From positions 1 through 58,421 of the forward strand of contig CAIKLQ010000123.1 in NCBI GenBank assembly GCA_903828255.1: 58,421 nt of DNA, given 5' to 3'. Source of the DNA: an uncultured Verrucomicrobiota bacterium (GTDB lineage Bacteria; Verrucomicrobiota; Verrucomicrobiia; Limisphaerales; JADLHS01). The position numbers were made by a program, and so were the translations under genes. Each line of letters starts with the position of its first letter. Positions within the stretch are counted from its first letter, which is position 1. Under the pieces are notes generated by a model. The model searched no databases. It saw only the letters and a list, made by a program, of their open reading frames with translations, and was not told the origin of the DNA. Shown here one piece after another: positions 17,418-25,804 of this stretch.

Positions 17418-17824
17418 TTCGACCGGATGAAGTCGTCGGCATCCATTGCGGTGCTGTCGTCGAAACGGCGGTTTGGTCCGGCGGAACGGATCAACACGCC
17501 GTTGTCCGAAAAATAAACCCGCAACGGCGTGCCCCACGGATCCAGCATTTCGCCCTTCTCGTTCAGTTCGTTCTTGCGACCAACGAGGATGATTACGTTT
17601 TTCCCGTTGTGACCTTGGAGTGCCTTGGCCACCTCGGCATTGCCGCCCAGCGGATAATTGCCGACGACTTCCTTGAACTTCTGGAGGCCGATGAAAAGAT
17701 TTTCGACATCCTCGTTGAACTTCGCCGTGCGCGCCTTGATCTGAAGGCTGGACCACGCGTGCGAGGCCCAGCCGAGGCCGGTCACCACCGCTACCAGACC
17801 GAAGGCGATCAGGAATTTCTTCAT
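17414..17824 (-). CDS. Type II secretion/pseudopilin-like small secreted protein
   Basis: The true start is ATG 17824 (MKKFLIAFGLVAVVTGLGWA); the frame is open far upstream but overlaps the LacI gene there. The 136-residue protein has one N-terminal hydrophobic helix and a globular domain ending in LDPWGTPLRVYFSDNGVLIR. The DPWG motif and the SAGPNRRFDD end match the C-terminal half of GspG-type major pseudopilins, where this loop helps bind calcium. The usual GFTLIE prepilin peptidase site is absent, so it may be an inner-membrane-anchored relative rather than a processed pilin. It lies downstream of the LacI-type regulator in the same direction. Confidence 0.7.
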   Translation of the reverse strand: MKKFLIAFGLVAVVTGLGWASHAWSSLQIKARTAKFNEDVENLFIGLQKFKEVVGNYPLGGNAEVAKALQGHNGKNVIILVGRKNELNEKGEMLDPWGTPLRVYFSDNGVLIRSAGPNRRFDDSTAMDADDFIRSN

Positions 17825-17888
17825 TCCCTGACATGAGCACGAGCGATACCAAACGAGTCGGGGACGGCAGACGCACCCACCACCGCTC

Positions 17889-18935
17889 TCAAGTGCCATC
17901 CGCGCGGGGATCTGGCGCAACTGGCGGCAGGCAGGGCGCGGCGGTGCTGCCACGTACCACCAGTTCAGCCGGAAGGCGGCGGGCTTCCACGCGCTCGCGG
18001 CGAAGCATTTTTTCCATGACTTCCATCGCAGCCACCCCCAGGCGGTATTTGGGCTGGCGAACCGTCGTAAGCGGGACCCGAAAGTGTTCGCTAACCAAAA
18101 TGTTGCCAAAGCCGGCAATGGAAATGTCCTGCGGAATTTTCAAACCCTGCCCCAAAAGTATCTCCGCACAACCAATGGCCACAGAATCGTTCACGGCTTG
18201 AACCGCAGTGGCGTTGCAGTTTTCGTTGAGCATCTGCAGTACCCCGGAGGCGCCATCCTCGATGGTGCTGCCGGCGGTGAACACCAAACGATCGTCCGGC
18301 ACCAAGCCGGCTTCCCGCAACGCCCGCCGGTAGCCTTCCAGCCGTTCTTGGGCCCACGGCGCGACCAGTTGGCCGCTCAAAAAAGCAATGCGCTGGTGGC
18401 CCAGGCTGAGCAAATACCGGGTCGTTTGATAGCCGGCCGTGACGTCGTCCGTGCTGACGCTGGTGAAGGCATCGCAAAACGGCGCGGGATGACCCAGCAA
18501 GACGACCGGCGTTCCGTGCGCGAGCAGTTCGCGATAGACCGGCGCGTCAGGTCTGTTGCGATAAACCGGTGAAATGAAGATGCCATCCACGCGTCGGGAG
18601 AGGAGTCGCCGGATACAAACCTCCTCGCGCTCCGGGCTGTTCAAGGCATGGCAAAGAATAATTTCATAGCCGGCTTCGTGTGCGTGTTCTTCGATGCCCC
18701 GGACCACGCGGTTGAAGATGGGGTTCGCGAGCGAGGAGATGACGACGCCGAATAACTTGGTGGTCCGATTGCGCAAACCCCGCGCGGCGACATCCGGCAC
18801 GTAGCCCATTTGCCGGGCCAGCAGTTGAACGCGCTCGCGGGTGGCGGTCGCCACTTCTTTCTGCGAGCGCAGAGCCTTGGACACCGTCATGATGGAAACG
18901 CCGGCGCGCACCGCAATGTCTTTCAAGCGAACCAT
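17889..18935 (-). CDS. LacI-family transcriptional regulator
   Basis: The N terminus MVRLKDIAVRAGVSIMTVSK is a classical LacI helix-turn-helix, followed by the hinge (YVPDVAARGLRNRTT) and a periplasmic-binding-protein-like effector domain (TKLFGVVISSLANPIFNRVV ... FISPVYRNRPDAP ... VSTDDVTAGYQTTRYLLSLG ... QPKYRLGVAAMEVM). These proteins bind operators as dimers and respond to sugars or related ligands. The targets are not evident: no sugar operon is adjacent, and nadK lies upstream in the same direction. Confidence 0.92.
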   Translation of the reverse strand: MVRLKDIAVRAGVSIMTVSKALRSQKEVATATRERVQLLARQMGYVPDVAARGLRNRTTKLFGVVISSLANPIFNRVVRGIEEHAHEAGYEIILCHALNSPEREEVCIRRLLSRRVDGIFISPVYRNRPDAPVYRELLAHGTPVVLLGHPAPFCDAFTSVSTDDVTAGYQTTRYLLSLGHQRIAFLSGQLVAPWAQERLEGYRRALREAGLVPDDRLVFTAGSTIEDGASGVLQMLNENCNATAVQAVNDSVAIGCAEILLGQGLKIPQDISIAGFGNILVSEHFRVPLTTVRQPKYRLGVAAMEVMEKMLRRERVEARRLPAELVVRGSTAAPCLPPVAPDPRADGT

Positions 18936-18957
18936 AATTCAGTCCGGAGTTCTGAGT

Positions 18958-18985
18958 CCCGAGTTCCCAGTCCCCAGTCGTCCGG
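18958..18985. repeat. Heptanucleotide tandem repeat (AGTCCCN)
   Basis: Four 7-bp units, AGTCCCG, AGTTCCC, AGTCCCC and AGTCGTC, lie between nadK and the LacI gene. The same unit type recurs at 22605-22639. Confidence 0.8.
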
Positions 18986-19026
18986 GCGCAAAGCCTCGCG
19001 ACTCGGGACTCTTGACTCTGCACTGC

Positions 19027-19911
19027 TTAACCATTTTCCCCCCGCCAGTTCAGTTTCTGGCGCAACGAAGCGAAGAACGAACTGTCAGCCAGTTGCATCA
19101 ACCGCACGGTGTGCGGGCTGCGCCGAATCATCACGACCTCCCCGCTCGCCAACTCCGCGATCACATCGCCATCGGCACTCAGCACGGTCGCCGGTTTTGG
19201 GCTGACGGCGCGGATGCGAATCTTGCTGGTGAGGGGCAGAATCAAAGAACGGTTCGAGAGCGTGTGGGCACAGATGGGGGTGAGCGCAAAAACCTCTGCC
19301 GTCGGCATAACCAGCGCCCCGCCAGCCGCCAGCGAATAGGCGGTCGAGCCGGTCGGCGAACTGATGATGAGGCCGTCGCCGCGATAACGCGTCAGCAACT
19401 CGCCGTTGACATCCACGTCCAATTGGATGAGCCGGGGCACCACGCCGCGGCTGATGACGATGTCATTCAAAGCGGCGTGCCGGATGATTCGCCCGCCGCA
19501 ACGGGTCGAAGCTTCGATCAGCGCGCGGGTTTCAAACCGAAACTCCCCCTCCCAGACTTCTTTCAACGCGGGCGCGAGCGCAGCCGAGGAAACCGCCGTC
19601 AGAAAACCCAAACCGCCGATGTTGATTCCGAGCAGCGGCGTTCGCGAACCGGCGATCCCGCGGGCGACGCGCAGAAAAGTGCCGTCGCCGCCAAACACCA
19701 GCAGCAGGTCAACCTGCGCCGCCAGACTGGCAGCGTCCGGGCAGGTGTCGGTCTGGAGCCGGGCCGCTTGCGCGGTGGCCAAGTCAGCCGCCACAATCCG
19801 ACCGCTGGCGCGAATCAACCGAGCGGCGTCCGCAACGACGTCGCTGCAAGTTATTTTTTCGGAATGTCCGATCAACCCGATCCGCTTGATTTTGTCACCT
19901 GGATTTTTCAA
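19027..19911 (-). CDS. nadK: NAD kinase
   Basis: NadK phosphorylates NAD+ at the 2' position to make NADP+. The 294-residue protein has the signature LLVFGGDGTFLRVARG (GGDG motif) near residue 75, GINIGGLGFLT, and RGDGLIISSPTGSTAYSLAAGG, which covers the NE/D-type substrate loop and the GSTAYS motif. Downstream elements (SNRSLILPL, VLSADGD) are also typical. The start at 19911 overlaps the end of tlyA by 17 bp (19895-19911), so both are probably one operon. Confidence 0.96.
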   Translation of the reverse strand: MKNPGDKIKRIGLIGHSEKITCSDVVADAARLIRASGRIVAADLATAQAARLQTDTCPDAASLAAQVDLLLVFGGDGTFLRVARGIAGSRTPLLGINIGGLGFLTAVSSAALAPALKEVWEGEFRFETRALIEASTRCGGRIIRHAALNDIVISRGVVPRLIQLDVDVNGELLTRYRGDGLIISSPTGSTAYSLAAGGALVMPTAEVFALTPICAHTLSNRSLILPLTSKIRIRAVSPKPATVLSADGDVIAELASGEVVMIRRSPHTVRLMQLADSSFFASLRQKLNWRGENG

Positions 19912-20638
19912 TCAACACCAAAAATTCTTTATTTCCCGCTGGGCCGAGCAGCGGTGATTCCACCACCTGCCGCCACGACAGCTCTGATTGCGCCGCCACG
20001 AATTCGTTCAACTCGCGCAGCACGCGCTCGTGAATCGCAGGATCGCGAATCACGCCCGCGCCGCGATCCACTTCCGCCTTCCCCGCCTCGAACTGCGGCT
20101 TGATCAGCGCGACGATCTTACCGCCCGGCCGCAACAATGCAACGCCGGGCGGGAGAATTTTCCGCAGCGAAATAAACGAGCAATCCATGACTGCCACGTC
20201 AAACGGCACGAACGGTTGGGGAAACTGGGCCGGCGTCAGGTGCCGGGCGTTGGTTTTTTCCATCACCACCACCCGACTGTCCTGCCGGAGTTTCCACGCC
20301 AACTGCCCCTGCCCTACGTCCACCGCGAACACCCGCGCCGCGCCCGCTTGCAACAGACAATCCGTGAATCCACCAGTGGAAGCGCCCACGTCCAGCGCCA
20401 CCGCACCCGCGACGTTCAATCCAAATTGTTGCAGCGCGTGTTCCAGTTTCCAGCCGCCCCGGCTGACGTATTTTTCTGGTGCGGTCAATGCCAACTCATC
20501 CTTGGCCTTGACCCCATCGCTCGGCTTGCGGGCCCGCTGACCGTTCACCAGAACCTGGCCGGCCATGATGGCGCGCTTGGCTTTCTCGCGACTTTCGCAG
20601 AGGCCGCGCTCGACCAAAGCCTGATCCAGTCGGGTCAT
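19895..20638 (-). CDS. tlyA: TlyA-family rRNA methyltransferase / hemolysin-like protein
   Basis: The 247-residue protein begins with an S4 RNA-binding domain (TRLDQALVERGLCESREKAK, AGQVLVNGQ) and continues with an FtsJ-like methyltransferase domain (YVSRGGWKLEHALQQFG, ALDVGASTGGFTDCLLQAGA, FDVAVMDCSFISLRKILP). Mycobacterial TlyA is a 2'-O-methyltransferase of 16S and 23S rRNA; the hemolysin name is historical. The order tlyA-nadK is common in bacteria and supports the call. The start is ATG 20638 directly before the S4 domain. Confidence 0.93.
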   Translation of the reverse strand: MTRLDQALVERGLCESREKAKRAIMAGQVLVNGQRARKPSDGVKAKDELALTAPEKYVSRGGWKLEHALQQFGLNVAGAVALDVGASTGGFTDCLLQAGAARVFAVDVGQGQLAWKLRQDSRVVVMEKTNARHLTPAQFPQPFVPFDVAVMDCSFISLRKILPPGVALLRPGGKIVALIKPQFEAGKAEVDRGAGVIRDPAIHERVLRELNEFVAAQSELSWRQVVESPLLGPAGNKEFLVLIEKSR

Positions 20639-20916
20639 GGCGAGAGAAGTGTTTGCTGGCCCTCTCCACGCACTCTAGGACGCTGCGCTCCGCGCCGGAG
20701 GCTCGGCGCCGGAGGCCGCGCTTCCGCCTCCGCCAGAACGATCCGGCGGTTCAGGGATTCAAAGCGCGGAATTTTTTCCGGGAAATTCTCCCCCGGTAGC
20801 CGGGCAAATTGGGTGCGGGAGGACTTTTTGGGGAAAAGGGCGATCATGAAATGGCGTGGCCGGCGAAATCGCAGCGTTGCAGTTGCGCCACCGGGAGCGG
20901 TCGCCGCGCCGAATTT

Positions 20917-21390
20917 TCAGGCGACGTGACTGCTGCTGTGAGCACGATTTTGCGCATCGCGGTAACCGCGCAGGAACATGGTCTTGTCGCCCACGGCCCG
21001 TTCGATGAGCTGCTTGACTAGGAACAGTTCGGAGGCGTTGATGACGGCATGGACGCTTTTCTGAAATGCCTGCATCGGGGTGAACGTCTGGAAGGAATTC
21101 CCGAGGAGAACCACCGCGGCATGACGGCGCTGGTTCATGGGCATGGTTTGCAAGGTGCGGAGCGCCACATTCTCCTCGATGGTAGTGGCGGCGAAACACT
21201 CCTCGAGCACCACCAGTTGGTAGCGGACCTGGCTAAAACGAATGAGAAAATCGCTGTGAGTGGCTGCGGTGTGGACCAGATAGCCAAGCTCCTGCGTCGC
21301 AGTGCGCACGGCGTCGAGCCATTCCGGCGTGGAGAACGCCAGCAGTGCGGGTCGGTCGTTTTCGCCAATAAGTTCAAACCTGTCGCTCAT
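20917..21390 (-). CDS. Receiver-like hypothetical protein beside PilT
   Basis: This 157-residue protein (MSDRFELIGENDRPALLAFS) starts directly after the PilT-like gene ends (1-bp gap). It has alternating strand/helix patterns (PALLAFSTPEWLDAVRTATQ, YQLVVLEECFAATT, HAAVVLLGNSFQTFTPMQAF) reminiscent of a CheY-like receiver. The phospho-acceptor Asp is not evident: the position after VVL is Glu-Glu. I infer a degenerate receiver or adaptor acting with the pilus ATPases, on the basis of position and fold pattern only. Confidence 0.65.
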   Translation of the reverse strand: MSDRFELIGENDRPALLAFSTPEWLDAVRTATQELGYLVHTAATHSDFLIRFSQVRYQLVVLEECFAATTIEENVALRTLQTMPMNQRRHAAVVLLGNSFQTFTPMQAFQKSVHAVINASELFLVKQLIERAVGDKTMFLRGYRDAQNRAHSSSHVA

Positions 21391-21391
21391 C

Positions 21392-22594
21392 TCAACGAAT
21401 TTTCAGGGTGAGCGGGATGGGCGGCGCTTCGGCGTGCGCCACGGCGGTGGCTCGCATGCGCAGCCCGCTGACATCCGTGGTGGATTCACCCCGCGATTTT
21501 TTGATGTTATCAATGCCCCGCGTCACCGGCCCGCGTTTGCTGCAATAGAGCAAGGCCGTTTCTTCCGTGATCTTGCCCTGCTCGTAAGCTTCGAGGCAGG
21601 AATGATCGAAGGTGCGCCAACCGAATGGATAACTGGCCTCGATGATCTCATAAAACGACTTACCCTCCCGCTCCCCGAGCCGAATGGATTCCTGGGTGCG
21701 AAGATTCGCGCCCATGACTTCGAGCACCGCATACCGCCCGCCGCCGATCTGGGGTGCGAGCCGTTGGCTGACGACCCAGCGGAGCGTGTCCGCAAGCCGC
21801 AACCGCACCTGCTCCTGTTCCTCGGGCTCGAACATGCCGAGCACGCGATTGATCGTCTGGCCCGCGTCAATGGTGTGCAGGGTGGACAACACCAAATGCC
21901 CGGTCTCGGCAGCGCTCAGGGCGATATTCACGGTTTCGCGATCGCGCATTTCGCCGACCAGAATCACCTTCGGGGCCTGGCGCAATGCCGCGCGCAAACC
22001 GTTGGAAAAAGTATCAAAGTCCTGCCCCAGCTCGCGCTGGTTGAAGGTGGATTTCAAGTGCGGATGCACATACTCGACCGGGTCTTCCAGGGTGATAATG
22101 TGGACGGCCTTGTTGCGGTTGATTTCATCGAGTACCGCCGCGAGGGTAGTGGACTTGCCACTGCCGGTCGCCCCCGTGACTAACACCAGCCCCGTTTTTT
22201 CGAGCGGGATGCGGGTAAATATCTCCGGGAACTTCAGTCCGGCGAGGGTAGGAATGGTCGTGTTGAGCTTGCGGCACACGACCGAGTAATTTCCCCGCTG
22301 GGAAAAAATGTTCACCCGGAACCGCGCCTTTTCCGCCAATGCGTAGGAGCCGTCGCACGAGCCGCGCTTGAGCAGGTCATCAATCAGCCATTGATTCTCG
22401 CCGATCAGATTGAGGGCGATCACCTCCGCCTGGTACGGCGTCATGGACGCAATGGGCGGGTCCAAGATGACGGGTTTCAATTCGCCGAACGACTCCACCT
22501 GGGGCGGCTTCTCCACGGTGAACAGCAGGTCCGAAACCTCCGGCTGCGAATCCAGCATGGTGGCTAAAATCTGGTCTAGTTCAGGGCGCCACAT
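21392..22594 (-). CDS. PilT/PilU-type twitching motility ATPase, copy 2
   Basis: This 400-residue hexameric retraction-type ATPase has Walker A VTGATGSGKSTTLAAVLDE, an acidic Asp box (HIITLEDPVEYVH), Walker B (VILVGEMRDRETVNIALSAA) and a His box (GHLVLSTLHTIDA). The C-terminal 80 residues, including TEETALLYCSKRGPVTRG, match PilU/PilT-type tails with a longer end. It lies between pilT and the receiver-like gene, on the same strand. A PilU-like accessory role in pilus retraction is likely; no pilin genes are in the window. Confidence 0.9.
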   Translation of the reverse strand: MWRPELDQILATMLDSQPEVSDLLFTVEKPPQVESFGELKPVILDPPIASMTPYQAEVIALNLIGENQWLIDDLLKRGSCDGSYALAEKARFRVNIFSQRGNYSVVCRKLNTTIPTLAGLKFPEIFTRIPLEKTGLVLVTGATGSGKSTTLAAVLDEINRNKAVHIITLEDPVEYVHPHLKSTFNQRELGQDFDTFSNGLRAALRQAPKVILVGEMRDRETVNIALSAAETGHLVLSTLHTIDAGQTINRVLGMFEPEEQEQVRLRLADTLRWVVSQRLAPQIGGGRYAVLEVMGANLRTQESIRLGEREGKSFYEIIEASYPFGWRTFDHSCLEAYEQGKITEETALLYCSKRGPVTRGIDNIKKSRGESTTDVSGLRMRATAVAHAEAPPIPLTLKIR

Positions 22595-22604
22595 ACGTCA
22601 ATTC

Positions 22605-22639
22605 AGTCCCGAGTCCACAGTCCACAGCCCAGAGTCGGG
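22605..22639. repeat. Heptanucleotide tandem repeat (AGTCCAC/AGTCCCG)
   Basis: Five 7-bp units (AGTCCCG, AGTCCAC twice, AGCCCAG, AGTCGGG) fill most of the space between the two pilus ATPase genes. Confidence 0.8.
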
Positions 22640-22689
22640 GACTGGCGACCCGGGACAGGGAATCGGAACTCGGGACGGCTTTGTCATTT

Positions 22690-23784
22690 TCACATTTCGT
22701 CCTCGTCCGGCGGCTGCGCTAGGAAGGAACGGAACTTTTTCTTGTCGATACACTTTTCGTAAGCCTCTTCCGCCGCAATACGCTTCATGCGCAGATGCTC
22801 CATGATCGCATCGTCGAGCGGTTGGTTGCCCATCCGCTTGCCCACCTGAATCATGCCCGGAATCTGGTGCGTCTTGCCCTCGCGCACCAGGTTGGCGATG
22901 GCCGTGGTGAACACCAGAATTTCCAGCGCCGCCACCCGCCCCTTCTTGTCAATCCGTTTGAAAAGGTTTTGCGCAATCACGCCCTTGAGCGCCTCGGAGA
23001 GCGTCGCGCGAATCTTGTTCTGCTGCTCGGCGGGGAAGACGTCAATAATACGATCCACCGTCTTGGCGGCGCTGGGCGTGTGCAACGTGCCGAACACCAG
23101 ATGCCCCGTAGCCGCGGCGGTGATAGCCAGTTCGATGGTTTCCAAATCACGCATTTCACCGATGAGAATGATGTCCGGGTCTTCGCGCAACGCCCCGCGC
23201 AAACCCGACGCAAAGGACTTGGTATGCACGCCCACCTCGCGATGGTTGACCAGGCAGTTCTTGCTTTCATGCACGAACTCGATCGGATCCTCCATCGCGA
23301 TGATGTGGTCCTTGCGGTTCTTGTTGCAGTAATCGAGCATGGTCGCGAGTGTGGTGGATTTGCCCGAACCGGTGGGGCCGGTCACCACCACCAACCCCTT
23401 GTGCAACATGCAGAATTTTTTCAGCACCGCGGGCAGCGGCGCGTCGAACTTCTCGAAGTCCTCGAACGACAGCACCCGGCTCGGAATCTGGCGGAACACG
23501 GCCGAGATGCCGTTCTTCTGCTGAAAATAGTTGGCGCGGAAGCGCGACACCTTGGGAATTTCATAGCCGAAATCCACGTCGCCCGTTTCCTCGAAAATCT
23601 TGATTTTGAATTCCGGCGCAATTTCGTAGAGCATCGCCTTGAGCACGTCGTTTTCCAGCGGCGGATAATCCACGCGCTGGAGTTCGCCGTTGATGCGCAA
23701 CATGGGCGAGTTTCCGGTCGAGACGTGAAGGTCAGAGGCCTTCTGCTCAAACATCAAGTTGAAGAATGCGTCAATTTTGGCCAT
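22690..23784 (-). CDS. pilT: Twitching motility ATPase PilT
   Basis: PilT powers retraction of type IV pili at the inner membrane. The 364-residue protein has the standard N-terminal PAS-like domain (KASDLHVSTGNSPMLRINGE), Walker A VVTGPTGSGKSTTLATMLDY, Asp box HIIAMEDPIEFVHESKNCLV, Walker B IILIGEMRDLETIELAITAA and His box GHLVFGTLHTPSAAKTVDRI. The AIRNL-like tail motif is replaced by a longer end. It is the first gene of the pilus ATPase group on the minus strand, divergent from the MidA-type gene at 23874. Confidence 0.94.
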   Translation of the reverse strand: MAKIDAFFNLMFEQKASDLHVSTGNSPMLRINGELQRVDYPPLENDVLKAMLYEIAPEFKIKIFEETGDVDFGYEIPKVSRFRANYFQQKNGISAVFRQIPSRVLSFEDFEKFDAPLPAVLKKFCMLHKGLVVVTGPTGSGKSTTLATMLDYCNKNRKDHIIAMEDPIEFVHESKNCLVNHREVGVHTKSFASGLRGALREDPDIILIGEMRDLETIELAITAAATGHLVFGTLHTPSAAKTVDRIIDVFPAEQQNKIRATLSEALKGVIAQNLFKRIDKKGRVAALEILVFTTAIANLVREGKTHQIPGMIQVGKRMGNQPLDDAIMEHLRMKRIAAEEAYEKCIDKKKFRSFLAQPPDEDEM

Positions 23785-23873
23785 AAATTCCCCGCCAGCC
23801 GCGCCGGATCACGGAGCGGCGGCGGGCGCGTGCCGCCGGAACTTTTAGCTAAATCCACACCAAACTGCAACCT

Positions 23874-24986
23874 TTGAAACCGGTCATTGAACAAATCCGC
23901 GCCGCGATTGGCCCGCACGGGGCCATTTCCTTTGCCCACTTCATGGAACTGGCGCTCTATTGTCCGAATTATGGCTATTACGAGCAAAAAAGGGACACCC
24001 CGGGCAAACGTGGCGATTTTTACACCAGCGTCAGCGTGGGCGCGCTGTTTGGCGAACTGCTGGCGTTTCAATTTGCGGAATGGCTGGAACAATTGCCGAT
24101 TGCCGATTGCCGATTACCGATTGTCGAGGCCGGGGCACACGATGGGCGGCTGGCGAAAGATATTTTGAACTGGCTGAAACTCCAGCGACCCACGCTATTC
24201 GAGCGAATCGAATACTGGATCCTAGAACCGTCAACGCGCCGGCAGGAGTGGCAACGGGAAACACTTGAAGATTTTGCGCCACACGTCCGCTGGGAGGCGT
24301 CACACCTCACGCCTCACGCCTCACGCCTCAACGGCATCATCTTCAGCAACGAACTACTCGACGCCATGCCTGTGCATCGTCTCGGCTGGGACGCGCAACG
24401 CCGCCTATGGTTCGAGTGGGGCGTGACCATCCTAAGCGAGCGGTTCGACTGGTGCCGCCTACCGAATTCAGTTCCCGCCACCCGCCACCCGCCACCCGCA
24501 GCCATCGCACCGGAATTGCTCGAAATCCTGCCCGAGGGATTCACCATCGAGATTTGTCCCGCCGCCGAAACCTGGTGGCGCGAGGCCGCCGCTCGTTTGC
24601 AACACGGCAAGCTAGTGACCCTGGATTATGGGCTGAGCGCCGAGGAATTCTTCGCCCCGCAGCGGCGCGACGGCACGCTTCGCGCCTACCGCCAGCATCA
24701 GATTTGCGGCGACGTCCTCGCAAACCCAGGTGATCAAGACCTCACCGCACACGTTAATTTCACCGCCCTCCAGCAGGCGGGTGAAGCGGTCGGTTTGAAA
24801 ACCGAATCATTGCTGACGCAGGCCCAATTTCTGACGAGGATCGGGGCCCGCGCTTGGATCCCGGAAAATAATTTTGGCGTCTGGAGCCAGGAACGTAGCC
24901 GACAGCTTCAAACGCTCACCCACCCGCAGCATCTCGGACGCGCCTTTCGCGTGCTGGTTCAGGCCCGCGGCGATTGCAGCTCGTAA
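23874..24986 (+). CDS. MidA/NDUFAF7-family (DUF185) SAM-dependent methyltransferase
   Basis: The frame starts at TTG 23874 (KPVIEQIRAAIGPHGAISFA) and gives 370 residues. The N-terminal FMELALYCPNYGYYEQK and RGDFYTSVSVGALFGELLAF, plus the SAM-binding VEAGAHDGRLAKDIL and IIFSNELLDAMPVHRL, are characteristic of the family. Its eukaryotic member NDUFAF7 methylates an arginine of complex I. Unusually, three heptanucleotide repeats lie in the coding sequence and add short in-frame insertions (residues near 75, 145 and 205). Its end overlaps the convergent rsmE gene by 28 bp. Confidence 0.9.
   Translation: MKPVIEQIRAAIGPHGAISFAHFMELALYCPNYGYYEQKRDTPGKRGDFYTSVSVGALFGELLAFQFAEWLEQLPIADCRLPIVEAGAHDGRLAKDILNWLKLQRPTLFERIEYWILEPSTRRQEWQRETLEDFAPHVRWEASHLTPHASRLNGIIFSNELLDAMPVHRLGWDAQRRLWFEWGVTILSERFDWCRLPNSVPATRHPPPAAIAPELLEILPEGFTIEICPAAETWWREAAARLQHGKLVTLDYGLSAEEFFAPQRRDGTLRAYRQHQICGDVLANPGDQDLTAHVNFTALQQAGEAVGLKTESLLTQAQFLTRIGARAWIPENNFGVWSQERSRQLQTLTHPQHLGRAFRVLVQARGDCSS
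24092..24126. repeat. Heptanucleotide repeat inside the MidA-type gene (ATTGCCG)
   Basis: Five consecutive 7-bp units (ATTGCCG three times, ATTACCG, ATTGTCG) encode LPIADCRLPIV in frame. The same unit recurs inside ribD at 53755-53782. Confidence 0.88.
24300..24334. repeat. Heptanucleotide repeat inside the MidA-type gene (TCACGCC)
   Basis: TCACACC, TCACGCC three times and TCAACGG form a period-7 tract that encodes LTPHASRLN in frame. Confidence 0.85.
24474..24501. repeat. Heptanucleotide repeat inside the MidA-type gene (CCCGCCA)
   Basis: CCCGCCA three times and CCCGCAG encode PATRHPPPA in frame. Confidence 0.85.
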
Positions 24987-25714
24987 TGCAGGAAGGACAG
25001 GCAGTAAATCGCCGCCGTCTCGACGCGCAACACCAGTTTCCCCAAGGTGATGGGCTTGGCACCCGCGCTCCGAATCGCTTGCAACTCGGCCAACGTGAAA
25101 TCGCCCTCCGGCCCAATCCAGACCGCCACGGCGCGGGCTTGCCTCCCCTGCCCGCTCTCGAACTCGCGCAGAAATTCCTGCGGGTGACGAGCGTCCCCTT
25201 GCAGCGCGCCGACCAGCGCCAACTCAAACATTTCCTTGCGCGCCAGAAATTCCTTCAACGCCACCGGCGCTTCGACCTTCGGCAGCCACGCGGCTCCACA
25301 TTGCTTGCTTGCCTCAATCGCCACGTGCTGCCATTTCGTGCCCTTCTGCGCCACGCTGTCGTCATCCAGCCGCGCCGTCACGCGCTCCGTCAGCAGCGGC
25401 ACGATGCGATGCACGCCGAGTTCGGTCGCCTTCTCGATGATGGATTCCAGGATTTTCCCCTTGGGAATCGCTTGCAGGAGGGTGAATTGGCAGCGCGCTG
25501 GGGGATGAATTGTCTGGTCCAAAACGTGCAACTCCACCGTGCGTCTGTCCGCGCTGCTGACTTCGCAATGAAATTCCCCTCCCGCGCCGTCGAGCACCGT
25601 GACCCGCTCACCCGGTTCGACGCGCAGAACTCGCGACGCATGATGCGCCTCGCCGCCGCTCAAAACGAGTGTCGGACCGTGGCATTGGTCGGGCGGAAGA
25701 TGGAAACGGTGCAT
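24959..25714 (-). CDS. rsmE: 16S rRNA (uracil-1498-N3)-methyltransferase
   Basis: RsmE methylates U1498 of 16S rRNA. The 251-residue protein has an N-terminal PUA-like domain (GGEAHHASRVLRVEPGERVT) and a SPOUT-type knotted C-terminal domain with IVPLLTERVTAR, WIGPEGDFTLAELQAIRSAG and LGKLVLRVETAAI, where the knot binds SAM. Start at ATG 25714 (MHRFHLPPDQ). The gene is upstream of nothing in the same transcript and converges with the MidA-type gene. RsmE often follows dnaJ in genomes, as here, where dnaJ lies just upstream. Confidence 0.95.
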   Translation of the reverse strand: MHRFHLPPDQCHGPTLVLSGGEAHHASRVLRVEPGERVTVLDGAGGEFHCEVSSADRRTVELHVLDQTIHPPARCQFTLLQAIPKGKILESIIEKATELGVHRIVPLLTERVTARLDDDSVAQKGTKWQHVAIEASKQCGAAWLPKVEAPVALKEFLARKEMFELALVGALQGDARHPQEFLREFESGQGRQARAVAVWIGPEGDFTLAELQAIRSAGAKPITLGKLVLRVETAAIYCLSFLHYELQSPRA

Positions 25715-25774
25715 GGCAAACGGGCTGGATTCTAAAGTCTCGGGTCCCGGAGCCGAGGTTTGGATTCGGCGTTG

Positions 25775-25802
25775 GACTCTAAACTCCAGACTCCAGACTT
25801 TA
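25775..25802. repeat. Heptanucleotide tandem repeat (GACTCCA)
   Basis: Four 7-bp units, GACTCTA, AACTCCA, GACTCCA and GACTTTA, lie between dnaJ and rsmE, immediately after the dnaJ stop. Confidence 0.82.
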
Positions 25803-25804
25803 GG

